Positions 5,753 to 6,389 of a DNA stretch of 6,389 nucleotides are shown here, in pieces. Both the position numbers and the translations under genes were made by a program. How positions within the stretch are numbered: the first letter of the stretch is position 1; every line of letters starts with the position of its first letter. The DNA is taken from NCBI GenBank assembly GCA_023229405.1, contig JALNZH010000222.1, positions 1-6,389 of the forward strand, in the 5' to 3' direction. The notes beneath the pieces are model-generated. The model was not told the origin of the DNA and did no database searches. It was given only the letters and a program-made list of their open reading frames with translations. Source of the DNA: Bacteroidota bacterium. GTDB lineage: Bacteria; Bacteroidota; Ignavibacteria; UBA10030; UBA8401.

Positions 5753-6389
5753 TCACTTTCCTTTCCACATCGGTTTCCGTTTTTCTGCGAATGCACGTAA
5801 CGCTTCCCTGCGGTCTTCAGTCGGTATCAGCGGCTGATAATATGTCAACTCATTTTCAAAACCATCCATCAACCAATTGCTGTACGACGATTCAATCGCT
5901 TTCTTTGCTTGACGGATTGCCAAAGGAGCATTGGAAACAATCTGTTGAACAAGTGCTTCAAATTCCTGCGGGAATGAATCGGCCGGAAAAACAAAATCAA
6001 CGACATTGTCTTTCAATGCTTCATTCGCTGTAAATTGTTTTGCTGTTAGGATCCATTTTTTTGCAATACCAGAAGACGTCCGCTGGGCTAATCGTTGCGT
6101 GCCTCCGGCAGCAGGAATAATTCCTAAACTCGTCTCGGGTAATCCTAGTACTGCATCCGAGCTTGAGACAATAATATCTCCGGCGAGTGCGAATTCTAAT
6201 CCTCCTCCGAGCGCAGCACCGTGGATGCCCATTACGACCGGCTGAGGGATATCACACCACGCACCGGCAACCGATTGAATTCCCCGTACAAACTCCACCA
6301 CCTGTTCTTGTGGTACTCCTGCCCGCTCTTTCAGATCAGCACCCGCACAAAATGTTTTACCATTGGCGGTTACCACCGCCAGCCAAATG
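5753..6389 (-). CDS. Enoyl-CoA hydratase (crotonase family), N-terminus beyond window
   Basis: The last 211 residues of a crotonase-fold acyl-CoA hydratase, usually about 260 long, so roughly 50 N-terminal residues lie beyond the right edge. A GTG at 6376 is internal and not the start, since the frame is open upstream and already in the conserved beta strand (IWLAVVTANGK). FCAGADLKER forms the first oxyanion-hole loop. GAALGGGLEFALAGDI carries the second and the first catalytic Glu. LGLPETSLGIIPAAGGTQRL carries the second Glu. The C-terminal helices are present (IRQAKKAIE; TEDRREALRAFAEKRKPMWKGK). Both Glu residues imply syn-hydration of enoyl-CoA in the cytoplasm, in fatty-acid or branched-chain amino-acid breakdown. 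CAGADLKER and the tail resemble methylglutaconyl-CoA hydratase (AUH/LiuC-like), so leucine catabolism is possible, but substrate cannot be settled from sequence alone. Confidence 0.92.
   Translation of the reverse strand, partial: IWLAVVTANGKTFCAGADLKERAGVPQEQVVEFVRGIQSVAGAWCDIPQPVVMGIHGAALGGGLEFALAGDIIVSSSDAVLGLPETSLGIIPAAGGTQRLAQRTSSGIAKKWILTAKQFTANEALKDNVVDFVFPADSFPQEFEALVQQIVSNAPLAIRQAKKAIESSYSNWLMDGFENELTYYQPLIPTEDRREALRAFAEKRKPMWKGK

Noticed and set aside
5753..6376. GTG at 6376 as the true start of the crotonase gene
   Set aside because: It falls inside the conserved beta strand before the CAGADL loop, and the frame remains open to the window edge; the family needs about 50 more N-terminal residues.

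Overview
The window looks like chromosomal DNA from a moderate-GC bacterium. A Bacteroidota/Chlorobiota (FCB)-type lineage is my best guess. The reasons are a large secreted DUF11-type repeat protein, weak or absent Shine-Dalgarno sequences before two genes, and a tRNA without an encoded CCA. This is an inference from gene style, not a taxonomic proof.

Layout. (1) Positions 1-2383, minus strand: the first 794 codons of a large secreted repeat protein. It has a signal peptide, a conserved N-terminal beta-rich domain and at least four DUF11-like repeats, and it runs off the left edge. (2) 2398-2658, minus strand: a small excisionase/MerR-type helix-turn-helix protein, 14 bp upstream of the surface protein and apparently co-transcribed with it. 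(3) 2659-2946: a very AT-rich divergent intergenic region with three ATWTTCTAAT direct repeats at an exact 20-bp period. (4) 2947-3888, plus strand: a single-pass membrane protein of unknown function, AT-rich, followed by a strong 18-bp-stem terminator (3909-3948). (5) 3949-4108: non-coding DNA with degenerate copies of part of the next gene. (6) 4109-4191, minus strand: tRNA-Ser(UGA). (7) 4418-5749, plus strand: an 8-TM ZIP-like transporter with a complete cyclic-nucleotide-binding domain inserted between TM3 and TM4. (8) 5753-6389, minus strand: the C-terminal 211 residues of a crotonase-family enoyl-CoA hydratase, converging on the transporter gene with a 3-bp gap.

Two units stand out. The transporter is the most unusual gene: a sensor domain for an intracellular second messenger sits in the cytoplasmic loop of a metal-transporter fold, whose usual metal-binding residues are partly changed. 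The second is the block from about 2.4 to 3.9 kb, AT-richer than its flanks. In it a BldC-like/excisionase-like DNA-binding protein sits directly before a giant surface protein, opposite a phased direct-repeat array that could be its operator. No integrase, transposase or CRISPR array is visible in the window.
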